A stretch of DNA of 64,000 nucleotides, from assembly GCA_020635275.1 (NCBI GenBank), contig JACKAA010000002.1, forward strand, positions 744,001 to 808,000, written 5' to 3'. The DNA is from Ignavibacteriales bacterium (GTDB lineage: Bacteria; Bacteroidota; Ignavibacteria; Ignavibacteriales; Melioribacteraceae). The notes under the pieces are model-generated. The model saw only the letters and a program-made list of their open reading frames with translations, did not search any database and was not told where the DNA came from. Shown one piece after another: positions 33,494 through 42,206 of this stretch. A program made the position numbers and the translations under genes. How positions within the stretch are numbered: the stretch's first letter is position 1; each line of letters begins with the position of its first letter.

Positions 33494-34746
33494 TTTCTTA
33501 TATTTATATAATTTGACCAATAATCATAAAGCTCTCGGCTATTATGGCCTTTTGTTAGAATAAGATGATTTCCGAGTGGATTATTTAATAACTCAGATAC
33601 ATTTCCTTTTGAAAGTTTAATTTCAACTTGTGTTCTGCATAAATGTTCAGAATTTCCTGTTTGAATAATTTCACCTTCTGCCAACCATATCTTTTCCATA
33701 TTTGAACCGCCAATTCTCATTAAAGTAACTTTATCATTCGAAAATGTGCCCTGGATTCCAACACCAATTCCAGACTCAAAATGAGATCTTATATTATAAC
33801 TCCCTACAATACTTCTTGGCACGGTACAATGTGCAAGCCAAAGTGTATTATTTACTTCATCTAATTGAACAGGATTTGCCATCCACGGTATTTGATTCAA
33901 TAATTTATATGACCACAACATTCCAACAGTGCTTACCAAATCACCCTCACAACCGGCAATATATCCATCGTCATTTAATTGTGATAAACCAAAACATCCG
34001 GTGGATTTTATATTTAGAACTAAATCAAAACAGCGGATTGTTAAAGCTGTTAATTTATACTTTTCAGTTAATCTCTTAAGTGCCAAATAAATTTTAATGT
34101 TATTAATGATGTCTTCATTTGTTGGTTCATTAATGGATCTGGCTTTATTTACAAGTGAATTATAATAATCTTTAATCTCATCTTTGTTCAAAATATTTAA
34201 GAGCTCAGTAATTTCTTCCATTTCAATAGAGATAACTTCGGGGCCCCAAGTTTTACTTACGATATTTGCATCAGGACTACTTGCTATTAACCAATCTGAA
34301 GGAGAACCGATCAACCCGATTTTATATTTTTTCAAATCAAGATTAGTCTTACTGTTTGTTAAATTCTGTTTAATATTTTCAAATGTTGATAAATCATTTT
34401 CACTGCTTATATAAAATATTTTTCCACTAATTCCTTCTTGCTGAAGTTTTGCTAAAATTTCTAAAGAAGCGGGCAGGGAATTATGTGTTGGGTGGGCAAT
34501 TAGAAATACGGGTTCATCTTTTACAAATTTAGTTCTCTTTTTAAATAAGTTCAGAAATAAATTCTCTGTGCCCCCTGTAATAATAAAATATATTAAAGGA
34601 TTTGGTATGTCCAGATTTTCTTCATTCCATCTTTCGACTCCCAAATTTTTTAGGGAAGAAAAATATTTACCAGCAATTTTTAATAATTCTTCTTCTGTCT
34701 TAATAAATTGAGAAGCTATTGGAATAAAACCGAAATTTGAGTTCAT
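33490..34746 (-). CDS. L-fucose/L-arabinose isomerase-fold protein
   Basis: A 418-residue cytoplasmic protein. The C-terminal half carries the isomerase-fold pattern: DGYIAGCEGDLVSTVGML with candidate metal ligand Glu, a following Asp in VQLDEVN, and LAHCTVPRSI with a candidate His. The N-terminal half (FIITGGTENL, FLIAHPTHNSLPA, KIGLIGSPSDW) resembles the substrate-binding Rossmann domains of the family. It is shorter than fucose isomerase (about 590 residues). It probably acts on a sugar or sugar acid, with the substrate unknown. It lies 14 bases after the pentapeptide gene and overlaps the esterase gene by 4 bases. Confidence 0.65.
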   Translation of the reverse strand: MNSNFGFIPIASQFIKTEEELLKIAGKYFSSLKNLGVERWNEENLDIPNPLIYFIITGGTENLFLNLFKKRTKFVKDEPVFLIAHPTHNSLPASLEILAKLQQEGISGKIFYISSENDLSTFENIKQNLTNSKTNLDLKKYKIGLIGSPSDWLIASSPDANIVSKTWGPEVISIEMEEITELLNILNKDEIKDYYNSLVNKARSINEPTNEDIINNIKIYLALKRLTEKYKLTALTIRCFDLVLNIKSTGCFGLSQLNDDGYIAGCEGDLVSTVGMLWSYKLLNQIPWMANPVQLDEVNNTLWLAHCTVPRSIVGSYNIRSHFESGIGVGIQGTFSNDKVTLMRIGGSNMEKIWLAEGEIIQTGNSEHLCRTQVEIKLSKGNVSELLNNPLGNHLILTKGHNSRELYDYWSNYINIRK

Positions 34747-34760
34747 TGTTTTTTAAAAAA

Positions 34761-35333
34761 TTATTCAATTATAATATCATACTTTTTAAGTAGTCCAGAT
34801 AAACCATCTTTTGAAAACTTAGTTTTTTTTATAATGTTATTTTCGGGATCGATTGAAAAATTATATGATGTTCTTAAATCAACTTCAGAAAGATTAGTAT
34901 TCTCAAATATTGTGTTTTTCAAATCACAATTGTTTAAAACAGATTTTGTTAAATCTGTTTCACCAAAGTCTGCCTCGGTTAAGTCGCAGTTAGAAAAAAT
35001 CGTTCCCTTAATTTTCATTTGGAAAAAAGAAGATAAATTGAGCTGACATTCGGTGAATGAAAAAGTTAATAAAAGCTGATTGCAATTATTAAATTCCAAT
35101 CCTAAAAGTTTACATTTAATAAAATCGACATCTTTAAGTGAGGCATCATTCAATTTGGCATTACTCAAATCACATTCAATAAATTTACATTCAAGAAAAA
35201 TAAATCCGGATAAATCTTTATTTGTGAATTTGCAATTTTTAAAGATACAGTTTTCAAACTCAATGCCTGCAATTTGTTTTTTTGAAAAATCAACACCACT
35301 GAAATTTTTGTTTTCTACAATTTCAAGATTCAT
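34761..35333 (-). CDS. Pentapeptide-repeat protein
   Basis: A 190-residue right-handed quadrilateral beta-helix protein. Repeats of the A(D/N)LxX type run through the chain (FENCIFKNCKF, DLSNAKLNDASLKDV, DLTEADFGETDLTKS, NTNLSEVDLR). Cys and Phe at the central repeat position and the C-terminal helix LSGLLKKYDI resemble Qnr/MfpA-like gyrase-interacting proteins. Quinolone protection cannot be claimed from this sequence. Its start overlaps the stop of the HAD phosphatase gene by 11 bases, so the genes are co-translated. Confidence 0.88.
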   Translation of the reverse strand: MNLEIVENKNFSGVDFSKKQIAGIEFENCIFKNCKFTNKDLSGFIFLECKFIECDLSNAKLNDASLKDVDFIKCKLLGLEFNNCNQLLLTFSFTECQLNLSSFFQMKIKGTIFSNCDLTEADFGETDLTKSVLNNCDLKNTIFENTNLSEVDLRTSYNFSIDPENNIIKKTKFSKDGLSGLLKKYDIIIE

Positions 35334-36000
35334 TTTTATTATTAAGTTTATTTAAAACTTCCGGAAATTCATTAAGTGAATCAATTACAAAAGTAGCAGA
35401 ATTAAGAACATCTTTTGGAACTTCAACTTCTTTACTTGGGATGGCAATTACATTGGCTTCGGCTGCAACTCCGGCTTTAATTCCATCTCTTGAATCTTCA
35501 AGTACAACAGATTCTTTTGGCTTGACATTTAATCTTTTCATCACTTCCAAATAAATATCTGGAAACGGCTTGCCTCTTTCTAGATCGTCACTCGATAAAA
35601 TTACATCAAAAATATTTCTCCAATTATTTATATCTAATGAAATTTCCATTAATTGCTTATATGAGCCAGTTGCTAATCCAACTTTATAATTTTCTTTTGC
35701 AAGTTTTAAAGCTTCTTTTACTCCTGGCATTAATTCTATTTCACCTTTCTTGTATAAATTTATCATTCTGTCTGTTACACCATGGAGCAACTCATCTTTA
35801 GTTAATATGCCATTTACTTTTTTGTACAAATAATCTATCCAAAATTGTGTTGGAACACCCATTGTTGCAATTTGATCTTCGTGTGTCCACTCAAGATTTA
35901 GTGTTTTCATTAATTCTTGTTTTGCTCTAAACCAAATTGGTTCTGAATCGATTAGCAATCCATCCATATCAAAAATTATTGCTTTTATCATAAATGCCAT
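35323..36000 (-). CDS. HAD-superfamily sugar-phosphate phosphatase (beta-PGM/YniC-like)
   Basis: A 225-residue HAD hydrolase with catalytic motif I FDMDGLLIDSE, motif II VGLATGS, the conserved Lys region ERGKPFPD, and motif III VLEDSRDGIKAG. The four-helix cap places it with 2-deoxyglucose-6-phosphatase and beta-phosphoglucomutase relatives. It dephosphorylates or isomerises a sugar phosphate in the cytoplasm. An in-frame ATG three codons later (35991) starts closer to the fold and is an alternative. It heads a four-gene chain with the pentapeptide, isomerase-like and esterase genes. Confidence 0.92.
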   Translation of the reverse strand: MAFMIKAIIFDMDGLLIDSEPIWFRAKQELMKTLNLEWTHEDQIATMGVPTQFWIDYLYKKVNGILTKDELLHGVTDRMINLYKKGEIELMPGVKEALKLAKENYKVGLATGSYKQLMEISLDINNWRNIFDVILSSDDLERGKPFPDIYLEVMKRLNVKPKESVVLEDSRDGIKAGVAAEANVIAIPSKEVEVPKDVLNSATFVIDSLNEFPEVLNKLNNKNES

Positions 36001-36095
36001 TAATACTTTTTAGTAATAGAAATGAGTGAGGTTAAATATAATTAAATACGTGTAGTTAATAAAAAATATTATTTATAAAAGTTCCATGAAGTTTA

Positions 36096-36806
36096 TTATT
36101 CATTAAAAATATAACCGATTCCCCTTACGCTCTTAATATATTGTGGATTGGTTGGATCAATTTCTAAATGCTTTCTTAATCGAGAGATAAAAATATCAAC
36201 AGTTCTGGTTTCAACTTCTGGTGAAATATTCCAAACATTTTCTAAAAGTTCTTTTCTGCTTACAGTCTCACCTTTTTTATCTATTAAATATTTTAGTATC
36301 ATAATTTCGCTATGCGTAAGTTGAAAATCCTTACCGTCTCTGGAACAAGTCAAGTTTTGAAAATTAATTTCACTTAATCCAATTTTATAAATAGAGATAT
36401 TATTTGTTAATTTTTTATACCAGGTCTTTCTTTTTAACATTCCTCTTATTCTAAGTAATAATTCATCAAGATGAAAAGGCTTTGTCAAATAATCATCAAC
36501 CCCAAGCTCCAAACCTTTCAGTTTATCTTCGTTCTTGGTTTTTGCTGTGAGCATTAATATTGGAATTTGCGGATCTTTTTTCCTAACAATTTCTGTAATT
36601 TCAAACCCATCATAAAAGGGAAGCATAATATCTAAAACTATAAGATCAATTCTATCGTTCTCAAAAATTTCGAGAGCCTCTTTTCCATTTTTAGCAATTA
36701 TAGTTTCATAACCTTCTTCACTTAAATTATACTCTAAGCCAACTGCGAGCGTTTCTTCATCTTCAACAATTAGAATTTTACTTTTTTCACTTAGTAATTG
36801 ATTCAT
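36096..36806 (-). CDS. OmpR/PhoB-family response regulator
   Basis: A receiver domain (ILIVEDEETLAVGL, phospho-acceptor in LIVLDIMLPFYDG, TAKTKNEDKL, DDYLTKPF) is followed by a winged-helix DNA-binding domain ending in RTVDIFISRLRKHLEIDPTNPQYIKSVRGIGY. A PhoB-type regulator, 236 residues. Its start is 3 bases after the kinase gene stop, so it forms a two-component operon with it. Target genes are unknown. Confidence 0.95.
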   Translation of the reverse strand: MNQLLSEKSKILIVEDEETLAVGLEYNLSEEGYETIIAKNGKEALEIFENDRIDLIVLDIMLPFYDGFEITEIVRKKDPQIPILMLTAKTKNEDKLKGLELGVDDYLTKPFHLDELLLRIRGMLKRKTWYKKLTNNISIYKIGLSEINFQNLTCSRDGKDFQLTHSEIMILKYLIDKKGETVSRKELLENVWNISPEVETRTVDIFISRLRKHLEIDPTNPQYIKSVRGIGYIFNE

Positions 36807-36809
36807 AAA

Positions 36810-37820
36810 TTATTTCCTGGATATTTCATACTCTTTTGATCTTCTTAGTAATTTATTAATATATCTTACTTTTGATGATTTGTAAATAGGGAGTTCAATT
36901 TTAAATGTTGTTCCCAAATTTTTGCCTTCGCTAAATGCAGTAATATTTCCGCCATGTCTTTTAAGAATTTCTTTTGACCAATAAAGTCCTAATCCGGTAC
37001 CTTTTACACTAGGAATATCTTTGTTATAAATTCTATGAAATTTATTAAATATTTTTTTCTGATCTTCTGAAGCCAAACCAATACCATTATCAGTAAATTC
37101 AATAATTACTTTTTTTAATCCGCATTTCATTTTCAAATTTATTTTTGGCTTTTCAAGATTATATTTAATTGAATTATCAACCAAGTTATTAAAGACAATT
37201 TTTAAAGCATTTTTATCAATAACAAACCTGCAGTTTGCGGTTCCCTCAAAACTTATAGAATCTTCAGGTAGATTAAACTGCAAGATGGCTTCTTTTGATA
37301 ATTTAATAATTTCATCGCCTGCATTATAAATATGAAAATCATGAGCAATATTTTTTTGATCGAGAGAGGAAATTTCCAATATTGAATCAATTAAATTTTT
37401 AAGTCTATTTGAATCTTTAAGCATTAGTTTGTAAAATTCTTTCTGCTTTTCAAGAGGCACGTTTCTCGAGTTCAATGTTTCAAGATAGAGTTGAATTGAT
37501 GATAAGGGTGATTTTAATTCGTGGGTAACATTTGCAATAAAGTTATCGTAAAGCTTATGAAGTCTCAACTGAACATTTAAATGACGAAATATAAATGACA
37601 TCCCGAGTGAAATACCAATAAGCAAAACTATTCCGCCAATAAAGGGAATAGAATTAATTCCATCATAAATTAATTGAGGTGAAATCTGGTCACCAACTTT
37701 TTCAAATATAATATAATTTGAAACGTACCAGTAAATCCATATTCCAAGAAGTAATAACCAAGCTATTTGAGCTAATGCAAAAACAGAAATGTGATAGAAA
37801 AGTGAATGTGGTTTTTTCAT
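36810..37820 (-). CDS. Membrane sensor histidine kinase
   Basis: A 336-residue kinase. Two membrane helices (about 10-34 and 57-76) flank a very short extracytoplasmic loop of roughly 22 residues, so the sensor is minimal. The HisKA domain has THELKSPLSS, and the ATPase domain has NLVDNSIKYN, DNGIGL and GTGLGLYW. It is the partner of the following OmpR-type regulator. The short loop suggests sensing of membrane state or an interaction with another protein. The gene is divergent from the radical-SAM gene across about 196 bases. Confidence 0.94.
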   Translation of the reverse strand: MKKPHSLFYHISVFALAQIAWLLLLGIWIYWYVSNYIIFEKVGDQISPQLIYDGINSIPFIGGIVLLIGISLGMSFIFRHLNVQLRLHKLYDNFIANVTHELKSPLSSIQLYLETLNSRNVPLEKQKEFYKLMLKDSNRLKNLIDSILEISSLDQKNIAHDFHIYNAGDEIIKLSKEAILQFNLPEDSISFEGTANCRFVIDKNALKIVFNNLVDNSIKYNLEKPKINLKMKCGLKKVIIEFTDNGIGLASEDQKKIFNKFHRIYNKDIPSVKGTGLGLYWSKEILKRHGGNITAFSEGKNLGTTFKIELPIYKSSKVRYINKLLRRSKEYEISRK

Positions 37821-38016
37821 AACGTAAAATCTAATTGTTGTTTAATTAGATGATTTATTATTATATGTTAATATCCAACTTTATTACCTATTTATAAATA
37901 TCAACACAAAATATTTACAAATCTTTTACAAATCTACATTTAAAAATTTTGCATTATTTGTCAGAAAGAAAATAAAAATGAACATTTATTTATTCTTTTA
38001 ATTCTATAGGTAATGT

Positions 38017-39495
38017 ATGAAAATATTAATGGTTTATCCTGAAACCCCAGATACTTTTTGGGGATTTAAAAATGCTGTAAAATTTATATCAAAGAAAGCT
38101 TCTGAACCTCCATTGGGATTAATTACAGTTGCAGCAATGCTTCCTCCGGTTTGGGAAATCAAATTAATAGATATGAATGTTTCTCCTTTAAAAGATAATG
38201 ACATCAAATGGGCAGATTATGTTTTTTTAAGCGGAATGATTGTTCAATATAAATCATTTAAAGAAGTGATAAAAAGATGTAATGTTATTGGTACAAAGAT
38301 TATTGCCGGTGGACCACTTGCGACTACTGAATACAAAGGAATTTTAGGAGTTGATCATTTTATTCTAAATGAAGCAGAAATAACATTACCACAATTTTTA
38401 ACTGATCTTGAAAATGGAAACCCAAAATTTATTTATACAACGAATGAATATCCTTCAATAAACTTAACTCCAATACCAAGGTATGAATTACTCGAGATGA
38501 AAAAATATGCAACGATGGATATTCAATATTCAAGAGGGTGTCCGTATGATTGTGAATTTTGCAGCATAACATGGTTAAATGGACGAAAACCAAGAGTAAA
38601 AAGCACTAAGCAATTTTTAAGTGAACTGGATTATCTCTATAATCTTAAATGGAGAGGCGAGATAATGATTGTTGATGATAACTTTATAGGAAATAAAAGA
38701 ATATTAAAAAATGAATTGCTGCCTTCGTTAATTAAATGGAATAGAGAAAAGAAATATCCTTTTAAATTTATTACAGAAGCATCAATTAATTTGGCTGATG
38801 ATAAAGAACTAAGTGATATGATGATCGAAGCCGGTTTTTCAACTGTGTTTGTTGGAATTGAAACAACGAATGAAGACAGTTTAATTGAGTGCGGAAAAAA
38901 ACAAAATACCAGAAGAAGCTTAAATGAATCTATTGATAAACTCCATGATAGCGGATTTATAGTTTCCGGTGGCTTTATTTTGGGTTTTGATAATGATACG
39001 CAAAATAGTTTTGAACAAATGATAAACTTTATCCAAAAAACTGGAATTGTTACTGCTATGGTTGGATTACTTAATGCACCATCCGGAACGAAGCTATTTA
39101 ATAGACTGAAATCAGAAAAAAGAATTTTAGAAAATTTTACCGGGAATAATATGGATGGATCAATTAACTTTATTCCAATTATGCCGTATCAGCAATTGAT
39201 AAATGGTTATGTCAAAGTTATTAAAACAATTTATGCACAAGAACAATATTACAATAGAATAAAAGTATTTTTAAAGAATTATAAACTTCCAAATTGGCAT
39301 TCTAATAAAATAAGCAAAACTGATTTAAAAGCATTTTTAAAATTAATATGGAAATTAGGACTTAATGAAAACGGTAAAATATACTTTTGGAAACTTGTAG
39401 TTGTAAGTCTATTTAAATATCCTCAAAAGTTTTCTTTAGCGATGACGTTGGCTGTTTATGGATTTCATTTTAGAAAAATAGCAGCTCTTTTATAA
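38017..39495 (+). CDS. B12-binding radical SAM enzyme (DUF4070 type)
   Basis: A 492-residue enzyme. The N-terminal cobalamin-binding domain covers about 1-140 (ILMVYPETP, IIAGGPLATTEYKG). The radical SAM domain has the cluster motif C-x3-C-x2-C in SRGCPYDCEFCSI, and MIVDDNFIGN, FVGIETTNEDSL and GFILGFDND as later strands. The C-terminal DUF4070-like part (MPYQQLINGYVKVIKTIYAQEQYYNR) is typical of class B methylases such as the hopanoid C-3 methylase and relatives. It probably methylates an unreactive carbon in a lipid or metabolite; the substrate is unknown. Confidence 0.87.
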   Translation: MKILMVYPETPDTFWGFKNAVKFISKKASEPPLGLITVAAMLPPVWEIKLIDMNVSPLKDNDIKWADYVFLSGMIVQYKSFKEVIKRCNVIGTKIIAGGPLATTEYKGILGVDHFILNEAEITLPQFLTDLENGNPKFIYTTNEYPSINLTPIPRYELLEMKKYATMDIQYSRGCPYDCEFCSITWLNGRKPRVKSTKQFLSELDYLYNLKWRGEIMIVDDNFIGNKRILKNELLPSLIKWNREKKYPFKFITEASINLADDKELSDMMIEAGFSTVFVGIETTNEDSLIECGKKQNTRRSLNESIDKLHDSGFIVSGGFILGFDNDTQNSFEQMINFIQKTGIVTAMVGLLNAPSGTKLFNRLKSEKRILENFTGNNMDGSINFIPIMPYQQLINGYVKVIKTIYAQEQYYNRIKVFLKNYKLPNWHSNKISKTDLKAFLKLIWKLGLNENGKIYFWKLVVVSLFKYPQKFSLAMTLAVYGFHFRKIAALL

Positions 39496-39520
39496 TTAAA
39501 AATTCTTTTGAGAACAAGAG

Positions 39521-39898
39521 CTAATATTTTATGCTTTTGAGATATTCTACAGCTTTGTTGTAATCTCTAAATAACTTTACGTTTAATCCAGCATTACGTG
39601 AAACAGTTTCAACAAAATCATGTGAATGATCTTCTGGATTTACGACCATAGCTACGCATGCAGTTGTATCAACCGCCATAGGATTTTGCATATCCTTGTA
39701 AGCAAAAACGTAATTATCAATATTTGTTTCAATATTTTTTGCATCTATTAAATCACATAAATATTTTTTTATTCCTAACTCTTTACCTTTTTTATGTGAT
39801 TCAATATTATATTCCATTGCAGTTTTTCTGTTTATTTCACCGCTAATTTTTAATATCAAATATTTGCCGTCATCTGATACATTAATTGTTTGCCCCAT
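39521..39898 (-). CDS. STAS/SpoIIAA-like domain protein
   Basis: A 125-residue protein with alternating strands and helices in the order of a SpoIIAA-like (STAS) fold: YLILKISGEINRKTA, IKKYLCDLIDAKNIE, AMVVNPEDHSHDF and FRDYNKAVEYLKS. Such proteins either bind lipid or act in partner-switch signalling. No conserved phospho-Ser position is obvious. A strong GGGGGAGGA site lies before the ATG. It converges with the radical-SAM gene. Confidence 0.65.
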   Translation of the reverse strand: MGQTINVSDDGKYLILKISGEINRKTAMEYNIESHKKGKELGIKKYLCDLIDAKNIETNIDNYVFAYKDMQNPMAVDTTACVAMVVNPEDHSHDFVETVSRNAGLNVKLFRDYNKAVEYLKSIKY

Positions 39899-40019
39899 AA
39901 GTCCTCCCCCGAAAAACCAAATGTGCTATTGCTATGTGTTAGATTTTAATCAGAAATAGTAGAATTGAACAATAAAAATATATTTTATCAATATAAAAAA
40001 ACAAATAAATATTTCATAA

Positions 40020-40631
40020 TTATATCACTGTTTTTAATCCAACAGATAATTGATAAATTCCAAACAAGACAAGCCCAACAGCAGATAGACCTAGTAAATG
40101 CCTGCTGACTTTATTCCCAAATTTTTTGGCAAATGCAAAAAGTAATATAGTAATAACTAAAAGTAACGCCATTGTTAAATAGAAACCAATAATTAATGAA
40201 ATGCCGTAATGCGGAGAAATTTGCCATCCTTCTAAAAATAACGGACCCATTATTAAACTCCACCCTAAGTAAGGATTAGGATTCAATATATTTACAATAA
40301 TTGCATTAGTAAAAGTTTTATTATTTTGTTTAATTGTAATTTCAGATGTGTTATAATTTTTCCAAGTTGAATAAGTTTTAAAGGCTAAATAAATAAGAAA
40401 AATTCCTCCCAAAATTCTGATTGCAGATAAAAAAGAATCAGAAAAAAGGTTGAGCACAAAAATTGTTAAAAAGAAAATAGGTATATCGCTTATAATTGGT
40501 GCAATGGATACTGGTAAAGTTAATTTCCATCCTTTTGTTAAAGTCTGTGATATAATATAAGTTTGAAGAGGTCCAGGTTGAACGGCGGCAATAAATCCGT
40601 ATGTGATTCCAAAAATTAAGTACTCCAACAT
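40020..40631 (-). CDS. LysE/RhtB-family amino-acid exporter
   Basis: A 203-residue membrane protein with six helices. The start YGFIAAVQPGPLQTYIISQTL carries the family PGP motif after the first helix, and NPNPYLGW in the middle is also characteristic. Members export amino acids or related small amines by proton antiport. The substrate here is not predictable. Confidence 0.88.
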   Translation of the reverse strand: MLEYLIFGITYGFIAAVQPGPLQTYIISQTLTKGWKLTLPVSIAPIISDIPIFFLTIFVLNLFSDSFLSAIRILGGIFLIYLAFKTYSTWKNYNTSEITIKQNNKTFTNAIIVNILNPNPYLGWSLIMGPLFLEGWQISPHYGISLIIGFYLTMALLLVITILLFAFAKKFGNKVSRHLLGLSAVGLVLFGIYQLSVGLKTVI

Positions 40632-40662
40632 ATTTGACTATTTATTTTTAAATCAAAACGAT

Positions 40663-41538
40663 CTAATTTGAATAAGGTAGGGAAATATATAATTTTCCTA
40701 AAGTATTAAGGTCACCAGAAGCAGAGTTAAATATATTTGAAAACTTATCTTCCGCACCTCTGCCAATAAACCAAGCATAACGAAAAACGTCGTCTCTGTT
40801 TTCACAAATTTCAACCATCTGCTTCATTTGCAATGCATGCTTTTCATATGAATTTATTTGAGAATTCCAATTAGCCATTTCAGTAATCCAAATTTTCTTA
40901 CCATATTTTGTTAATCTATCAAGTTGATCATTAAGTCCGTAATCATACCAGTGAAATGCCAGATAACCAATTTGTGGATCTTTTCCATTATTTGCATTTC
41001 TGTATGCTGTATAAAATGCATCTAACCAAACAACTGGATCTGAATAATTTTGCATGGTTCCCCATGTTATTGCGGGACCAACTATATAAATTGTTCTTTG
41101 CATAGCAGCAAGTTCAGCTACAACTTTTTCGTATTTTACCCAATCAGATGCAGCTTGAGATGGAGTTCGATTAGCTTGGTCTGTCAAATTTGGTTCATTA
41201 ATTACAAGTAGATATTTTATTTCTTCATGATTTAAAATAAATGTCTTTAAGTTTGCTAAGTCAGCAGTGCTAACATTTCCGCCCCAAAGCATTGGAATAA
41301 ATTCCATTTCATATTTTTCAAAATAATCTTCTTTTACAGAAGTTGAATAATACCAATTGTACCACCAAGACACACCATTTTTTAAAGCTTCTAAATCAGC
41401 CGGTTCTGTAAGATTATATGCTAAACCTCTTTTGAGACTTTTATTAAATGATATAGATTCAGGAGAGTTTGAGTTGCTGCATGAAATAACAAATAGTATA
41501 ACAATGAGCAGCTTAAGAAATATTTTCAGCTTGACCAT
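40663..41538 (-). CDS. GH128-family glycoside hydrolase lipoprotein (beta-1,3-glucanase-like)
   Basis: A 291-residue lipoprotein (FVISC, acylation at C20) with a catalytic TIM barrel of the Glyco_hydro_cc/GH128 type. It shows KRGLAYN, VSWWYNW, FIPMLWG, the acid/base E115 in LLVINEPN, FHWYDY, and the nucleophile E220 in IWITEMANW. GH128 enzymes cleave beta-1,3-glucans such as laminarin. Lipid anchoring suggests action at the cell surface on algal or fungal glucan. No binding proteins or TonB-type transporters lie next to it. Confidence 0.85.
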   Translation of the reverse strand: MVKLKIFLKLLIVILFVISCSNSNSPESISFNKSLKRGLAYNLTEPADLEALKNGVSWWYNWYYSTSVKEDYFEKYEMEFIPMLWGGNVSTADLANLKTFILNHEEIKYLLVINEPNLTDQANRTPSQAASDWVKYEKVVAELAAMQRTIYIVGPAITWGTMQNYSDPVVWLDAFYTAYRNANNGKDPQIGYLAFHWYDYGLNDQLDRLTKYGKKIWITEMANWNSQINSYEKHALQMKQMVEICENRDDVFRYAWFIGRGAEDKFSNIFNSASGDLNTLGKLYISLPYSN

Positions 41539-41629
41539 GATAAATATTAAAATTAATTTTTGACATAATCTAAAATATATAGAAAACAGAATATTTTAAT
41601 AGCAAAACGAAGTTTAAAATAACATAATT

Positions 41630-42136
41630 TTAAAAATATTCTGGCAATGGTTTGCCAAGCCAAATCCAATATATATAATCTATTAGTGGTGGTTTATTCT
41701 CTAGGGATCTAATCTTCAAATTTACTTGTCCACGATGATACATGCTGTGCATTATAACTTGATGAATTGTGTCTTTTAGGTTTGTCTTCTCGGGAGGTTT
41801 TCCAAATTCATCCTCAAAGATTTTTATCCATGGCAGAGTTATGGTATCATCTAAATTTTGCTCCTTAAGATTATTTATAAAGTCAAGATTTCTTTTATGC
41901 AAATCTATTCCCCAGTTGTAGAGTTCATGTAAACTTTGGAATTTGATTTTGTCAAAATTAGGTAAAGGCTGATTGTTCCAAATATTATGATATGCAAATT
42001 GGCATGAATGTATATGAAGCATTAGATTGTGAATTTCATGAATATCTTTCTGTGTATCTAGTTTGAATATTTCTTTCCAAATTTCATTATCAGCCCAAAC
42101 CATATGAGCAACTAAATCTTTTATTTCTGAAATCAT
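41630..42136 (-). CDS. DinB-family protein
   Basis: A 168-residue four-helix-bundle protein. Candidate metal-binding His residues lie in MLHIHSCQFAYHNIWNN and IHQVIMHSMYHRGQVNLKIRSL, the latter being the DinB-type closing helix. Members include thiol S-transferases using bacillithiol or mycothiol and many uncharacterised enzymes. Its specific reaction is unknown. Confidence 0.8.
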   Translation of the reverse strand: MISEIKDLVAHMVWADNEIWKEIFKLDTQKDIHEIHNLMLHIHSCQFAYHNIWNNQPLPNFDKIKFQSLHELYNWGIDLHKRNLDFINNLKEQNLDDTITLPWIKIFEDEFGKPPEKTNLKDTIHQVIMHSMYHRGQVNLKIRSLENKPPLIDYIYWIWLGKPLPEYF

Positions 42137-42206
42137 GCAACCCCCTAATTAAATTAAATAAAAAATCAATTAGTAAAAGTTTCTCTTAAATAACTAAAAT
42201 AAAAGT

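Noticed and set aside
34761..35333. Quinolone-resistance (Qnr) determinant
   Set aside because: The pentapeptide pattern alone does not show gyrase protection, and the similarity to Qnr is only general.
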